Part shown: in pieces, positions 27,324 through 35,299 of the stretch
Layout of the letters: every line of letters begins with the position of its first letter
Numbering within the stretch: position 1 is the stretch's first letter
NCBI GenBank assembly: GCA_028288285.1
Contig: JAQBNZ010000121.1
Coordinates: 1 to 52,309, forward strand
DNA length: 52,309 nucleotides
Direction: 5' to 3'
Source of the DNA: Mucilaginibacter sp.
GTDB lineage: Bacteria; Bacteroidota; Bacteroidia; Sphingobacteriales; Sphingobacteriaceae
Program-made: the position numbers and the translations under genes
The notes under the pieces: generated by a model
What the model saw: the letters and a program-made list of their open reading frames with translations, nothing else
Databases searched by the model: none
Told to the model about the DNA's origin: nothing

Positions 27324-28505
27324 TCAGTTTAATTTTTGATAGGTGCGCCACCAAAGATCGGGCATTTCGCCGGATGCTGCGGTCTTATAATCTTCATGCC
27401 GGCAAGGCACTAAATGGAAGCGCTCGTTTTTTGAACCACCCGTTGGATAAGGCACCTGCATCCACCAGCGGTCGCTTTTTTTGCTTTTTACAAATACCAC
27501 TTCATGATCTTCATGCTTTAAGCTGGTTTTGTATATAAGATATTGCGATTTTGGGTTGAGCGGAAAATCGCGTTTGCGATTATAAAAGCCATCAATAAAA
27601 TACCATATCATTTGAGATAGCAGCATGGCAGTTTGCCCGTTACTATCATAAGCCGGATTGAATTCATAGAAACCTATGGAGCTTAGCTTATCATTAAAAC
27701 CTGCGTAACGACAGATCTGGCAAGCTTCCTCGCCATAAAATCCGTTAGGTTTTGCATTAGCGTTACCCACAGCATCTGATGAGCGGATAGCTCCCATATC
27801 AAAGCTAACCATGTTAGCGTTGCGAATAATAGGTTCGGCAACAGAAATATTTGAAGCCAGCTCGCCTAAACGGTGCACATCAAAATAAAGTTTCTCCATA
27901 ACTCTTAAACTATCCTGACTGGCAAAATAGGTTTGGTAACCCATATTACTATAATTGAATAGGTAATTAGGTTCATGCATGAATATTTTATTAAGATAAG
28001 CTGTAGATATAGTCTCAATACTCTCAGCGAAACCATCATCTTCCAGATCAAATTGCGAATCAATCACAAGTAAATCAACCTTTTGCTCAAGGCTTTCATA
28101 ACCCATATATTGGGCGTAAGTCAAATCTTGCCCGCCGCCTATAATAACAGGTACGATATCTTTTCTTACCAGTTCACTCACTATAGTTTTTAGCGCATAG
28201 TAAGTATCTACCACAGTTTCGCCCCGGGTTATATTTCCCAAATCTACAATCCGGGAAGTGTAACCGCCCTCATTTAACTGGTAAAGTTTTTCGCGCACGT
28301 AATCGGGACCCAAACCGCAACCGGAATTATTTATAGCGTTACGGTCATCCAGTACACCAATTATCGCGATATCTGTTTTTTGTTCCAGATCGGGAAAATC
28401 AACCGAATGGTGGTCAATCTTATCGCCAAGCTGACTGGTAAAATATCCGTTTTTAGGGGCTATTTTTTTAAGATCTATGGGGGTAAAAAAATCGGCTAAA
28501 GACAT
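27324..28505 (-). CDS. Ureohydrolase-superfamily (formimidoylglutamase-like) protein with incomplete metal site
   Basis: The protein is 393 residues from MSLADFF at 28505. The 48-residue extension upstream is read from an inverted repeat and rejected. The arginase fold is evident: IIGVLDDRNAINNSG, GLGPDYVREKLYQL, VPVIIGGGQDLTY, VDLLVIDSQFDLED and ANMVSFDMGAIRSSDAVG. Of the usual six Mn ligands, three are changed: Gln126 for His in GGGQD, Gln151 for His in D-S-Q-F-D, and Gly238 for Asp in F-D-M-G. Asp149, Asp153 and Asp236 remain. A normal binuclear Mn site is therefore unlikely. Automatic annotation would probably still call it formimidoylglutamase. Its true function is unknown. Confidence 0.85.
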   Translation of the reverse strand: MSLADFFTPIDLKKIAPKNGYFTSQLGDKIDHHSVDFPDLEQKTDIAIIGVLDDRNAINNSGCGLGPDYVREKLYQLNEGGYTSRIVDLGNITRGETVVDTYYALKTIVSELVRKDIVPVIIGGGQDLTYAQYMGYESLEQKVDLLVIDSQFDLEDDGFAESIETISTAYLNKIFMHEPNYLFNYSNMGYQTYFASQDSLRVMEKLYFDVHRLGELASNISVAEPIIRNANMVSFDMGAIRSSDAVGNANAKPNGFYGEEACQICRYAGFNDKLSSIGFYEFNPAYDSNGQTAMLLSQMIWYFIDGFYNRKRDFPLNPKSQYLIYKTSLKHEDHEVVFVKSKKSDRWWMQVPYPTGGSKNERFHLVPCRHEDYKTAASGEMPDLWWRTYQKLN

Positions 28506-28514
28506 ATTATTTTT

Positions 28515-28636
28515 TGATGTGCAAATATGCAGGTGTGCAAATGTGCAGATATTTTTGGATGTGTGGATATGCAAATGTTTACATGAAGCATGATTTTTCA
28601 TTTTTTTCATCTGCACACCTGCATATTTGCACATCA
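28515..28636. repeat. Perfect 25-bp inverted repeat in a divergent spacer
   Basis: The 25 bases at 28515-28539 (starting TGATGTGCAAATATGC) are an exact reverse complement of those at 28612-28636, with a 72-bp loop that holds further partial copies (ATGTGCAGATATT, GGATATGCAAATG). The structure lies between the ureohydrolase homologue and the divergent epimerase, and a degenerate relative is at 23391-23473. Confidence 0.85.
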
Positions 28637-28663
28637 AATCCATGTCCACATCTAAATATTCTG

Positions 28664-28671
28664 CATATTTG
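28664..28671 (+). promoter_or_regulatory. -7 box CATATTTG, 4 nt before the epimerase start
   Basis: The box matches TANNTTTG at seven of eight positions and lies exactly 4 nt before the ATG, as for prfB and purD. Confidence 0.4.
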
Positions 28672-28675
28672 GAAC

Positions 28676-29644
28676 ATGATTTTAGTTACAGGTGCAACAG
28701 GTTTTTTAGGTGCCGAATTAGCAAAGGAGTTGGTACAACGTGGTAATACAATACGTTGTACTAAAAGGGTAACCTCCAAAATACCGGCTTTGCTTGCACC
28801 TTACACTGCACAAATTAATTGGGTAAATGCCGACCTGATGGATGTTTTTGCCCTGGAGAATGCTTTGGATGGCGTAACGCAGGTATACAATTGCGCTGCA
28901 TGGGTATCACTAAAACAGGCCGACAAAGAGCCCATGATACGCACAAACGTTAATGGCACGGCTAATTTGGTGAACCTGTGTGTGGAGAAAGGTATCCGCA
29001 TGGTGCATACAAGTTCAGTTGCTGCTGTAGGCGAAGCCAAGCCCGGCGAAATGGTTACCGAAAAGCACCATCTTGACCCAACCGTAGAGAATGATGGGTA
29101 TGCGATATCAAAACTGGAAAGCGAGATGGAGTTGTGGCGCGGTATTGCCGAAGGCCTGGATGCTGTGATAGTAAACCCTACTATTATTATAGGTGCAAGC
29201 GCAGGTACTGAAGGCAGCGGACAAATTTTTGAAACCGTACGCAAAGGACTAAAATTTTATACTAAAGGAACTATTGGCTTTGTTGATGTGCAGGATGTGG
29301 CCAAATGTATGATAGCCCTTATGGAAAGTGGCATCAGTGGCAAACGTTATATTATTAATGCAGAAAATCGCAGTTATCAGCAAATATTTACAGAAATAGC
29401 CAATTGCTACCACATAAAACCACCGGCCACGTTAGCCAAACTCTGGATGATGGAACTGGCCTGGCGGGGAGCATCTTTTATAGCTGCATTAACAGGCAAA
29501 CACCCGGCGTTAGATAAAACCAGCGCCCGTGCAGCATCTGTAACCCGCAATTTTGATAACAGCGAAATTAAGAAAGCTATTGGGTTTAAGTTTAGGCCGT
29601 TAAGTGATACTATTAAGGAGATTTGTAAGGACGGGAAATCGTAG
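28676..29644 (+). CDS. NAD-dependent epimerase/dehydratase family protein
   Basis: The protein is 322 residues from MILVTGATGFLG at 28676. The upstream extension is repeat-derived. This is an extended short-chain dehydrogenase with the Rossmann motif TGATGFLG (5-12), a substrate-side Ser pair in VHTSSVAAVG, and the catalytic Tyr-x3-Lys in YAISKLESE. The active region VNPTIIIGA followed by GFVDVQDVAKCMIALME is typical of the dihydroflavonol-reductase-like/3-beta-HSD group. The substrate is unknown. It is divergent from the ureohydrolase homologue across an inverted repeat. Confidence 0.88.
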   Translation: MILVTGATGFLGAELAKELVQRGNTIRCTKRVTSKIPALLAPYTAQINWVNADLMDVFALENALDGVTQVYNCAAWVSLKQADKEPMIRTNVNGTANLVNLCVEKGIRMVHTSSVAAVGEAKPGEMVTEKHHLDPTVENDGYAISKLESEMELWRGIAEGLDAVIVNPTIIIGASAGTEGSGQIFETVRKGLKFYTKGTIGFVDVQDVAKCMIALMESGISGKRYIINAENRSYQQIFTEIANCYHIKPPATLAKLWMMELAWRGASFIAALTGKHPALDKTSARAASVTRNFDNSEIKKAIGFKFRPLSDTIKEICKDGKS

Positions 29645-29735
29645 ATTCTAAAAATATAAAACTATGTCATCTTTTTTATCCTACCATGTCTTTTAAATAT
29701 GTCATTGTCAATAGCATCATACCGTTTGACAACTG

Positions 29736-31160
29736 CTACCTCAACTTTAACAACACTACATTTTCCACGTGCTGGGTATGCGGAAACATATCAACCGGTT
29801 GAATTTTAACGGTATCGTACTTTTCTTTTAGCACCAGCAAATCGCGGGCCTGGGTGGCGGCATTGCAGCTTACGTAAACAATCTTGTCGGCTTCAATTTC
29901 CATTAAACGGGCAACCACATCGGCATGCATTCCTGCACGGGGAGGGTCGGTAATGATCACATCGGGTTTGCCATGCATTGCTACGAAATCTGCAACCAGC
30001 ACATCCTTCATATCACCCGCAAAAAATTTGGTATTAGTAATGTTATTGATCTCTGAATTTATTTTTGCATCCTCAATGGCCGATGGTACATACTCCACAC
30101 CCACCACTTCCCGCACATGACCGGCAATAAAATTGGCAATTGTACCAGCACCGGTGTAAAGATCATAAACCAGTTCGTCGCCTTTAAAATCGGCAAAGTC
30201 GCGGGTTATTTCGTACAGGCGCAGGGCCTGAATAGAATTAGTTTGGTAAAAAGATTTGGGACCAACCCTAAAACGGACAACCGTTCCGTTGGCTCCGCCA
30301 GGCATTTCTTCGTGAATATATTCCGGGCCTTTCCATGATATAACATCCTGATCAAAAATAGTATCATTCAGTTTTGTGTTCAGGATATATAATAGCGAAG
30401 TAATTTGTGGGAAAGCCGCATCAATGTATGTCATCAAACTATCCACCTGCTCCTGATCTGCATGAGCAAAAACTACAATTACCATTATCTCGCCGGTTGA
30501 TGATGTACGAATTATCAAATTTCGCAATGCACCCGTATGCTGCCTAACATCATAATAGCTGATGCCTTGTTCTTTAGCGTATTGGTTAATGCTGTTACGC
30601 AAATCATTTGATGGCTCGGCCTGCAGGTAGCAATGGTTTATGTTCAGGATCTTATCAAACCTGCCGGGAATGTGGAAACCAAGGGCATCCATATCCAGCC
30701 GTTCGTCGTCGCGGTTCTCGCCATCGTATAACCAGCGTTTGTTAGAGAAAGTATATTCCAGCTTGTTACGGTAGTATCTATCAGCAGGAGAAGGGATTAT
30801 GCTATCCATGTGGCCAACCTCTATTTTGGCTATGCGGGTTAAAGCATCATGTACTGCTTTCTGTTTAAATTTCAGTTGTGCGTCATAGGTCATATGCTGC
30901 CATTTGCAACCTCCGCAAACGCCAAAGTGCTCGCAAAATGCCTCCGTGCGATATTCTGATGGCTGAATTAAGCGGGTAATTTTACCTTCGCCAAAGTTCT
31001 TTTTGCTTTTATAAACCTCAATATCTGCAATATCGCCGGGGACGGCTTTTTCTATAAAAAGCACAAAATCGTCAGCCTTGCCTACACCCTTGCCTTCTTC
31101 GGCAATATCAATAACCGTAACGTTCTCGAAAAACTTACTCTTTTTTGCAGATCTACTCAT
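29736..31160 (-). CDS. rlmD: 23S rRNA (uracil-C5)-methyltransferase RlmD-type
   Basis: This 474-residue SAM-dependent enzyme makes 5-methyluridine in rRNA. It has an N-terminal TRAM RNA-binding domain (about 10-65). A 4Fe-4S site is formed by Cys76, Cys82, Cys85 (CEHFGVCGGC) and Cys177. The catalytic domain has DLYTGAGTIANFIA, VVGVEYVPSAIEDAKIN, the motif ITDPPRAG, and the nucleophilic Cys in IVYVSCNAATQARDL. It might instead modify another uracil (RlmCD-like), as one TRAM-type enzyme can serve both sites in some bacteria. Confidence 0.92.
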   Translation of the reverse strand: MSRSAKKSKFFENVTVIDIAEEGKGVGKADDFVLFIEKAVPGDIADIEVYKSKKNFGEGKITRLIQPSEYRTEAFCEHFGVCGGCKWQHMTYDAQLKFKQKAVHDALTRIAKIEVGHMDSIIPSPADRYYRNKLEYTFSNKRWLYDGENRDDERLDMDALGFHIPGRFDKILNINHCYLQAEPSNDLRNSINQYAKEQGISYYDVRQHTGALRNLIIRTSSTGEIMVIVVFAHADQEQVDSLMTYIDAAFPQITSLLYILNTKLNDTIFDQDVISWKGPEYIHEEMPGGANGTVVRFRVGPKSFYQTNSIQALRLYEITRDFADFKGDELVYDLYTGAGTIANFIAGHVREVVGVEYVPSAIEDAKINSEINNITNTKFFAGDMKDVLVADFVAMHGKPDVIITDPPRAGMHADVVARLMEIEADKIVYVSCNAATQARDLLVLKEKYDTVKIQPVDMFPHTQHVENVVLLKLR

Positions 31161-31167
31161 GAGGCTG

Positions 31168-31175
31168 CAAAGTTA
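31168..31175 (-). promoter_or_regulatory. rlmD -7 box TAACTTTG
   Basis: The box is a perfect TANNTTTG match on the minus strand, 7 nt before the ATG, implying a very short or absent leader. Confidence 0.5.
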
Positions 31176-31215
31176 AACCTATTTATTAATTTTTTGAATG
31201 GAGGATTGAGGGTGA

Positions 31216-31487
31216 TTTTGGCTAAAGCCAAGTTTGTTGATTATAATCCGTTGATTAAATGGATTGGGGGAGTTTGGCTAAAGCCAGAATTGGTTTGTTT
31301 GTAGTCCGTTGGCTAAAGCCAACGGCAATTATTATAAGGCATGATGTACATTTTATAGCTAATGCGATGATTTTTTTTAATTTAAACAGGAATCTGTTAT
31401 CACATTTACAGATTAGTAAAGTTTGCACCCTCATTGCCGTTGGCTTTAGCCAACGGATACAAAAAAGGACAATCGGCTTTAGCCAAA
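31216..31487. repeat. Cluster of TTGGCTAAAGCC palindromes (REP/BIME-like)
   Basis: This gene-free stretch (31161-31505) holds CCGTTGGCTAAAGCCAACGG at 31306-31325 and its loop-inverted form CCGTTGGCTTTAGCCAACGG at 31437-31456. Weaker copies are near 31216, 31273 and 31472. The first two face in opposite directions about 110 bp apart, as in bacterial REP pairs. The cluster is on the 3' side of the broken Y1 transposase. Confidence 0.88.
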
Positions 31488-31505
31488 ACGCAAACTATAT
31501 CCAAC

Positions 31506-31941
31506 CTAAGATGAAATATTTTGCCAGCCATACACCTTCATAAACTCTTCAACTTCCTCATTGAAGGACTTTTTAGCGTGATGATTTTCCTGATTATTGA
31601 TATAATTAGTTACAGCACCGACTTGAGATTCGCTTACCGATACTGCAAAATAATCATCTTGCCAGCTGAACGCTCCATTAGTTAAATATTCTTTATTAAT
31701 CCAAAATGAAGATTCACCTTTTATAAGTTGAGCCAACTTAGATAATATTTTGGTCTTTACCTAAAGATATTAAACAATGGATATGATCTGAGTAACCATT
31801 AATTGCTTGTAAAAATATCTCTTTTTCTTTACAATTTTCTTTAATGTGCTTATGCAACTGATATCTAAGCTCGGGCACAAGCAAGGGCTGTCTGTTTTTA
31901 GTTGCAAAAACTAAATGAATCCAAATCTTTACAAATGACAT
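31506..31941 (-). pseudogene. Frameshifted IS200-like / RAYT Y1 transposase
   Basis: Two frames together make one Y1 transposase. The first (from MSFVKIWIHLVFATK at 31941) carries the HUH motif in YSDHIHCLI and stops after GKDQNII. The second continues with LAQLIKGESSFWIN, then WQDDYFAVSVSESQV, and the catalytic-Tyr segment VTNYINNQENHH. Removing a single base near 31744 would restore GKDQNI-SKLAQLIKG, so a 1-nt insertion has broken the gene. Read in full it would be about 144 residues. It differs clearly in sequence from the transposase at 12.5 kb and is flanked by its own palindrome type. Confidence 0.85.
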
Positions 31942-31951
31942 TTTTATTATT

Positions 31952-32056
31952 TTGGCTGAAGCCAATATAAGGCTTTTATTATCCGCCCCATAAATGGGAC
32001 GGCAATGAATTAAAAAAATCAAATAAATCACTTGCGTTAGACTTAAGCCAACGGAT
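31952..32056. repeat. Palindrome copies on the 5' side of the broken transposase
   Basis: TTGGCTGAAGCCAA lies at 31952-31965, 10 bp upstream of the transposase start, and a half copy (CTTAAGCCAACGGATACC) lies near 32043. Together with the cluster at 31216-31487 they bracket the transposase. Apart from a small open frame at 32087-32194, nothing else is seen in 31942-32307. Confidence 0.7.
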
Positions 32057-32086
32057 ACCAAGGTAAGAGCATCGCTATAGCCCGAA

Positions 32087-32194
32087 TTACAAAAACATAC
32101 TTAATAACTGATCAAATTCTATTTCGATAACTATATCATTCATTTCAAATTGCTCATCAATAAGCTCCGAAAAATCAATTAGTTCCTGACTCAT
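32087..32194 (-). CDS. Possible small acidic peptide
   Basis: An ATG-initiated frame of 35 codons encodes a very acidic peptide (MSQELIDFSELIDEQFEMND, then IVIEIEFDQLLSMFL). Its amphipathic, Asp/Glu-rich pattern is not random-looking, but there is no homology evidence and no ribosome binding site. It sits between transposase repeats and the creD terminator. Confidence 0.25.
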   Translation of the reverse strand: MSQELIDFSELIDEQFEMNDIVIEIEFDQLLSMFL

Positions 32195-32262
32195 AGCTGT
32201 GAATTTTTATTATGCAAACATAGTATTATTTATACCAAAAACCAAAACGGTATAGTGAATTA

Positions 32263-32301
32263 TTTTTCAACAGGCAGCTCTCTCCTCTGCCTGTTGAAAA
32301 A
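32263..32301 (-). terminator. Strong hairpin terminator after creD
   Basis: Perfect 15-bp arms TTTTTCAACAGGCAG / CTGCCTGTTGAAAAA surround a 9-nt loop 6 nt past the creD stop. The A/T ends make it usable in both directions. Confidence 0.85.
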
Positions 32302-32307
32302 CTTAGC

Positions 32308-33651
32308 TTAGTCCCAATTAATCTTCCGGGAGAAATACATAAGCGCCGCAACTATTGCAAATAGTGCTAAACTACCTACTAACAGGGCAAAGTCCTCTAA
32401 CTGAATGATGATAAAGATGAAGCCGTAAAACATACTTAATATTGCTGCAAACATTGCCGCGGCCTTTTTATTATTCATTAATGATGATATAAAAACAGAC
32501 ACCAAAACAATGGTTGAGACTGAAGCGATGAGGTAGGCGATGTTATAACCAACCTGTTCAGAAAACGACAGTAGTAAAGTATAATAAATGATCATGGCTG
32601 CGCCTATGAGTACATAGTTGAACACATGCACTCTTTGCTTGCGAATAACCTCGGTAAGAAAAAGGGAGATAAAAGTAAGCAGAATGATAAGAATAGCGTA
32701 TTTGCTGGTACGTGTAATTTTTTGATACTGATCTACCGGCAAGCGCAGCTTAACACCGAACGAAGCGCTCTCTTGTTTCTTCTCATTATTAAGCAGCGTA
32801 TTATCTACTATCCATTGTTGGGGAAATGGCCTGTTATAATAAAGCATTCGCCAGTTAGCCTTAAACCCTCTTGCATCAACCTTACGCGTATCGGGCAGAT
32901 AGCGGCCATCGAAACTTGGGGTTGGCCATTTACCACTAACTTCCACATCTGTTGTTTTGCCAAGATGAAGAAAGTGTAAGTCTTGGCTCCCTTTTAAATT
33001 GAGCGTGTAGTTAAATGTAAATGCCCCGTCCTTTATGGTTGATAAGTTAATATTGGCCTGCAAACCATCGTTAAAAAGATCTTTATTATTAAAGGTTGGT
33101 TCTGCCGATAATTGCATGCCGGCAGCGGTGAGTACCGGGTTATTCTTAAGGCCTTTAAGATCAGATATACTGAAAGTTAGTTTGGCTTTATCCAGTAAAA
33201 GCTGGTCGGGATTTAAGGAAAAAATAGCCAGATCGGCCTTTGCAAAATTGCCTGATACCTTAACGGTTGAATTATAAACCACCCCATCAAACATCCCGCG
33301 ATGCAAAACTTCGGGTTCCACGATTGCTTTTATATACAGGCTTTCAGGTAAAATGTAAAGGTTTTCAATTATTTCTTTGGTTAACTCCTTTTGATTTACA
33401 TCTATATAATTTACCGTTTTGCGGTAGGGTATAATAAGTACCGGCCCTTTTATTAGTTGGCTACCCGACCACTTATCGGCTATATCGTGTACCACATCCT
33501 TCTGCCGAAGGCTACGTTCCATTATTAGGCTATCAATCAGTGATGAGGGTATTATTAATACTAAAATTAAAATACCTATAAACATCAGTTTTACAGTTAC
33601 CGACTCCTTGAGCCAGTCCATTAGTCCTTTAAAGGGTTCTTGTCCAATCAT
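32308..33651 (-). CDS. creD: Inner-membrane protein CreD
   Basis: The 447-residue protein has an N-terminal transmembrane anchor (about 18-40), a large periplasmic domain (40-300) with the family phrases RSLRQKDVVHDIADKWSGSQLIKGPVL and VSGKWPTPSFDGRYLPD, and about five C-terminal transmembrane helices (about 310-440, including HVFNYVLIGAAMIIYYTLLLSFSE). CreD is linked to envelope stress and beta-lactam or colicin tolerance in proteobacteria. In Bacteroidota the role is less clear. It is the last gene after a membrane protein and a winged-helix regulator, with a shared dyad in front of it. Confidence 0.93.
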   Translation of the reverse strand: MIGQEPFKGLMDWLKESVTVKLMFIGILILVLIIPSSLIDSLIMERSLRQKDVVHDIADKWSGSQLIKGPVLIIPYRKTVNYIDVNQKELTKEIIENLYILPESLYIKAIVEPEVLHRGMFDGVVYNSTVKVSGNFAKADLAIFSLNPDQLLLDKAKLTFSISDLKGLKNNPVLTAAGMQLSAEPTFNNKDLFNDGLQANINLSTIKDGAFTFNYTLNLKGSQDLHFLHLGKTTDVEVSGKWPTPSFDGRYLPDTRKVDARGFKANWRMLYYNRPFPQQWIVDNTLLNNEKKQESASFGVKLRLPVDQYQKITRTSKYAILIILLTFISLFLTEVIRKQRVHVFNYVLIGAAMIIYYTLLLSFSEQVGYNIAYLIASVSTIVLVSVFISSLMNNKKAAAMFAAILSMFYGFIFIIIQLEDFALLVGSLALFAIVAALMYFSRKINWD

Positions 33652-33667
33652 GATTTTATTAAAAAAG

Positions 33668-33687
33668 TACTTTGAATTACAAAGTTA
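33668..33687 (-). promoter_or_regulatory. Dyad TACTTTG-N5-CAAAGTT over the creD -7 box
   Basis: On the minus strand the right half forms a perfect -7 box TAACTTTG. The dyad TACTTTG-AATTA-CAAAGTT matches 34653-34671 in sequence and spacing (11 identical bases AAAGTACTTTG, a 5-nt gap, then CAAAGT). It is a candidate operator for the neighbouring winged-helix regulator. Confidence 0.6.
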
Positions 33688-33701
33688 ATATGTAAAAAAA
33701 T

Positions 33702-34010
33702 TTATTTAGTTAATTTCTGATTTTTTATGATCTGCTCAAGGGCATCTAAATGTTGTTTAAAAGCCTGTTTACCCCTGTCGGTAGCCTCATAGGTAGTATT
33801 TGGCTTACGGCCTAAAAACGATTTATGCACTATCATATATTCTTCTTTTTCCAACGCTTTTAAATGCGAAGCCAGATTACCATCGGTAGTATCCAGCAAT
33901 TCTTTTAGCGAGTTAAAATCATACCTGTCGTTTACCACAAGCACACTCATTATTTGCAGGCGCAGGCGGTTCTCAAAGGCTTTATCAAGTTTTTCAAACG
34001 GGATCTTCAC
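33702..34010 (-). CDS. Winged-helix transcriptional regulator (HTH_34/ArsR-like)
   Basis: This 102-residue single-domain DNA-binding protein has FENRLRLQIMSVLVVNDRYDFNSLKELLDTTDGNLASHLKALEKEEYM, the helix-turn-helix and wing of the small MarR/ArsR-like group (HTH_34), followed by YEATDRGKQAFKQHLDALE. It has no ligand domain. It overlaps the upstream membrane-protein gene by 4 nt (ATGA), so the two are translationally coupled, and it precedes creD by 50 nt. It is the likely binder of the two dyads in this cluster. Confidence 0.88.
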   Translation of the reverse strand: MKIPFEKLDKAFENRLRLQIMSVLVVNDRYDFNSLKELLDTTDGNLASHLKALEKEEYMIVHKSFLGRKPNTTYEATDRGKQAFKQHLDALEQIIKNQKLTK

Positions 34011-34645
34011 TTGTCGTATTTAAAGTACATGATACTGCCATAAACAATATGCAGCACACCAAAACCAATTGCCCAAAATAGCAGCCCGTAACCCGGTAGT
34101 AAAGCGGCGAGCAAACCTAACAATATCTCGCCAATGCCTAAATATCGTACATCGTTAAAAGTAAAGTTGCTTGCGTTAAATAACGCCAAACCATAAAATA
34201 TAAGCGACGCCGGTGCCACCACCCCAAAGTAGCCGCGACTAACTAATATTAATATCAAAAGCCCGCCTGCTACCAAGGGCACAGCCATATTAAATAAAAC
34301 CTGCTTGCTTACGCTGCCCCATATCTGTTGGCCCTTACGCTTTGCTTTACGAATAGTTAATATTATACACGTTATTAATGAAGCCAGCAATACAATTAAG
34401 GCTACGGAAAACAGCTCTGCAAATCCTAATATATTTATAATTATGCTAAAGCCACCATCGCCCACATATGATGAAGTAAATGCATTTTGGCCATCGTATA
34501 TTATTTGATAAGCTACACCTGCCCCTATCAAAGCATAGATGCCAGCCAATATCCCAGACAATCCACTGAGGGAAATAAATTTTGATGACCGTTCCATCAT
34601 GCTCCGGATGGATATCAGTTGATCTTGAATATCGTTTTCTTCCAC
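34007..34645 (-). CDS. Integral membrane protein, likely partner of the winged-helix regulator
   Basis: The 212-residue protein has an N-terminal coil-like stretch (1-20: EENDIQDQLISIRSMMERSS) followed by about six hydrophobic segments (25-50, 68-92, 112-133, 137-155, 165-185, 190-205). No enzyme motif is visible. This gene plus a small winged-helix regulator plus creD is a recurrent Bacteroidota neighbourhood. A sensor or anti-regulator role is inferred only from coupling. A TACTTTG-N5-CAAAGTA dyad lies 7 nt before its start. Confidence 0.8.
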   Translation of the reverse strand: MEENDIQDQLISIRSMMERSSKFISLSGLSGILAGIYALIGAGVAYQIIYDGQNAFTSSYVGDGGFSIIINILGFAELFSVALIVLLASLITCIILTIRKAKRKGQQIWGSVSKQVLFNMAVPLVAGGLLILILVSRGYFGVVAPASLIFYGLALFNASNFTFNDVRYLGIGEILLGLLAALLPGYGLLFWAIGFGVLHIVYGSIMYFKYDK

Positions 34646-34652
34646 TTAAAAG

Positions 34653-34671
34653 TACTTTGCTATTCAAAGTA
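34653..34671 (-). promoter_or_regulatory. Perfect dyad TACTTTG-CTATT-CAAAGTA before the membrane-protein/regulator operon
   Basis: The 7-bp arms are exact reverse complements with a 5-nt spacer. One arm supplies a near -7 box (TTACTTTG). The same dyad, one mismatch apart, covers the creD promoter at 33668-33687. Confidence 0.65.
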
Positions 34672-34714
34672 AGCTATTCCGATTGAGTTATGCAAATAAA
34701 AAAATAAAATATAT

Positions 34715-35296
34715 CTAAATAGTTACGGCAGCCTTTACCAAATAAGGCAATATCTCCTTTTGAAAGGATACAAAGTTTTTGCGCACGTCTGCATCACTAA
34801 CGGAGGTGAAAGCAAAACTAAACACGATGCTTTTGCTGCATTTGATCAAAAAACGTAGGCGCTGCTGGTAGGTTTCATGTTTTTTTACTCCGGGCAATTG
34901 AGTAAATGACTGCATGAGTAACTCTTCCAGCTCGTTAGAAAGGTTCTTTAAAAAGTCTTGGGAGTTGGTGCTTTCGCGGATAAAATCCCAGCCGATGAAT
35001 TCGTTACATACAGTGTATGAAAGGCGGCAGGTTTTCATGATAAGGTTACTCAGGTGGGTTTCCTCATCCTGATCTGGCGTGTTGGTATTAATCAACTCGT
35101 TAACGCTCACCTTAATATAGTCCATCAGCAAAACATGTAGAAGGGCCTCTTTACTATCAAAATACTTGTAAATAGTGGCCTTAGCAATTTTTGCTTTTTT
35201 GGCAATTTCGTTTACACTGGTTTTATGGTAACCGAATTTACGGAACAAATCTTGTGCCGCCCGCTTTATACTATCTTTAATTTTATCGGCTTCCAT
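34715..35296 (-). CDS. TetR/AcrR-family transcriptional regulator
   Basis: The 193-residue protein has an N-terminal TetR HTH (IKRAAQDLFRKFGYHKTSVNEIAKKAKIAKATIYKYFDSKEALLHVLL, about 8-56) and a divergent C-terminal ligand-binding domain. It lies 3 nt after a Rieske-like lipoprotein, which itself overlaps pheS, so it is probably the last gene of that operon. The target and ligand are unknown. Confidence 0.9.
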   Translation of the reverse strand: MEADKIKDSIKRAAQDLFRKFGYHKTSVNEIAKKAKIAKATIYKYFDSKEALLHVLLMDYIKVSVNELINTNTPDQDEETHLSNLIMKTCRLSYTVCNEFIGWDFIRESTNSQDFLKNLSNELEELLMQSFTQLPGVKKHETYQQRLRFLIKCSKSIVFSFAFTSVSDADVRKNFVSFQKEILPYLVKAAVTI

Positions 35297-35299
35297 CCC

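Noticed and set aside
28506..28675. N-terminal extensions of the ureohydrolase homologue and the epimerase
   Set aside because: Both are translations of the same inverted repeat and overlap each other on opposite strands.
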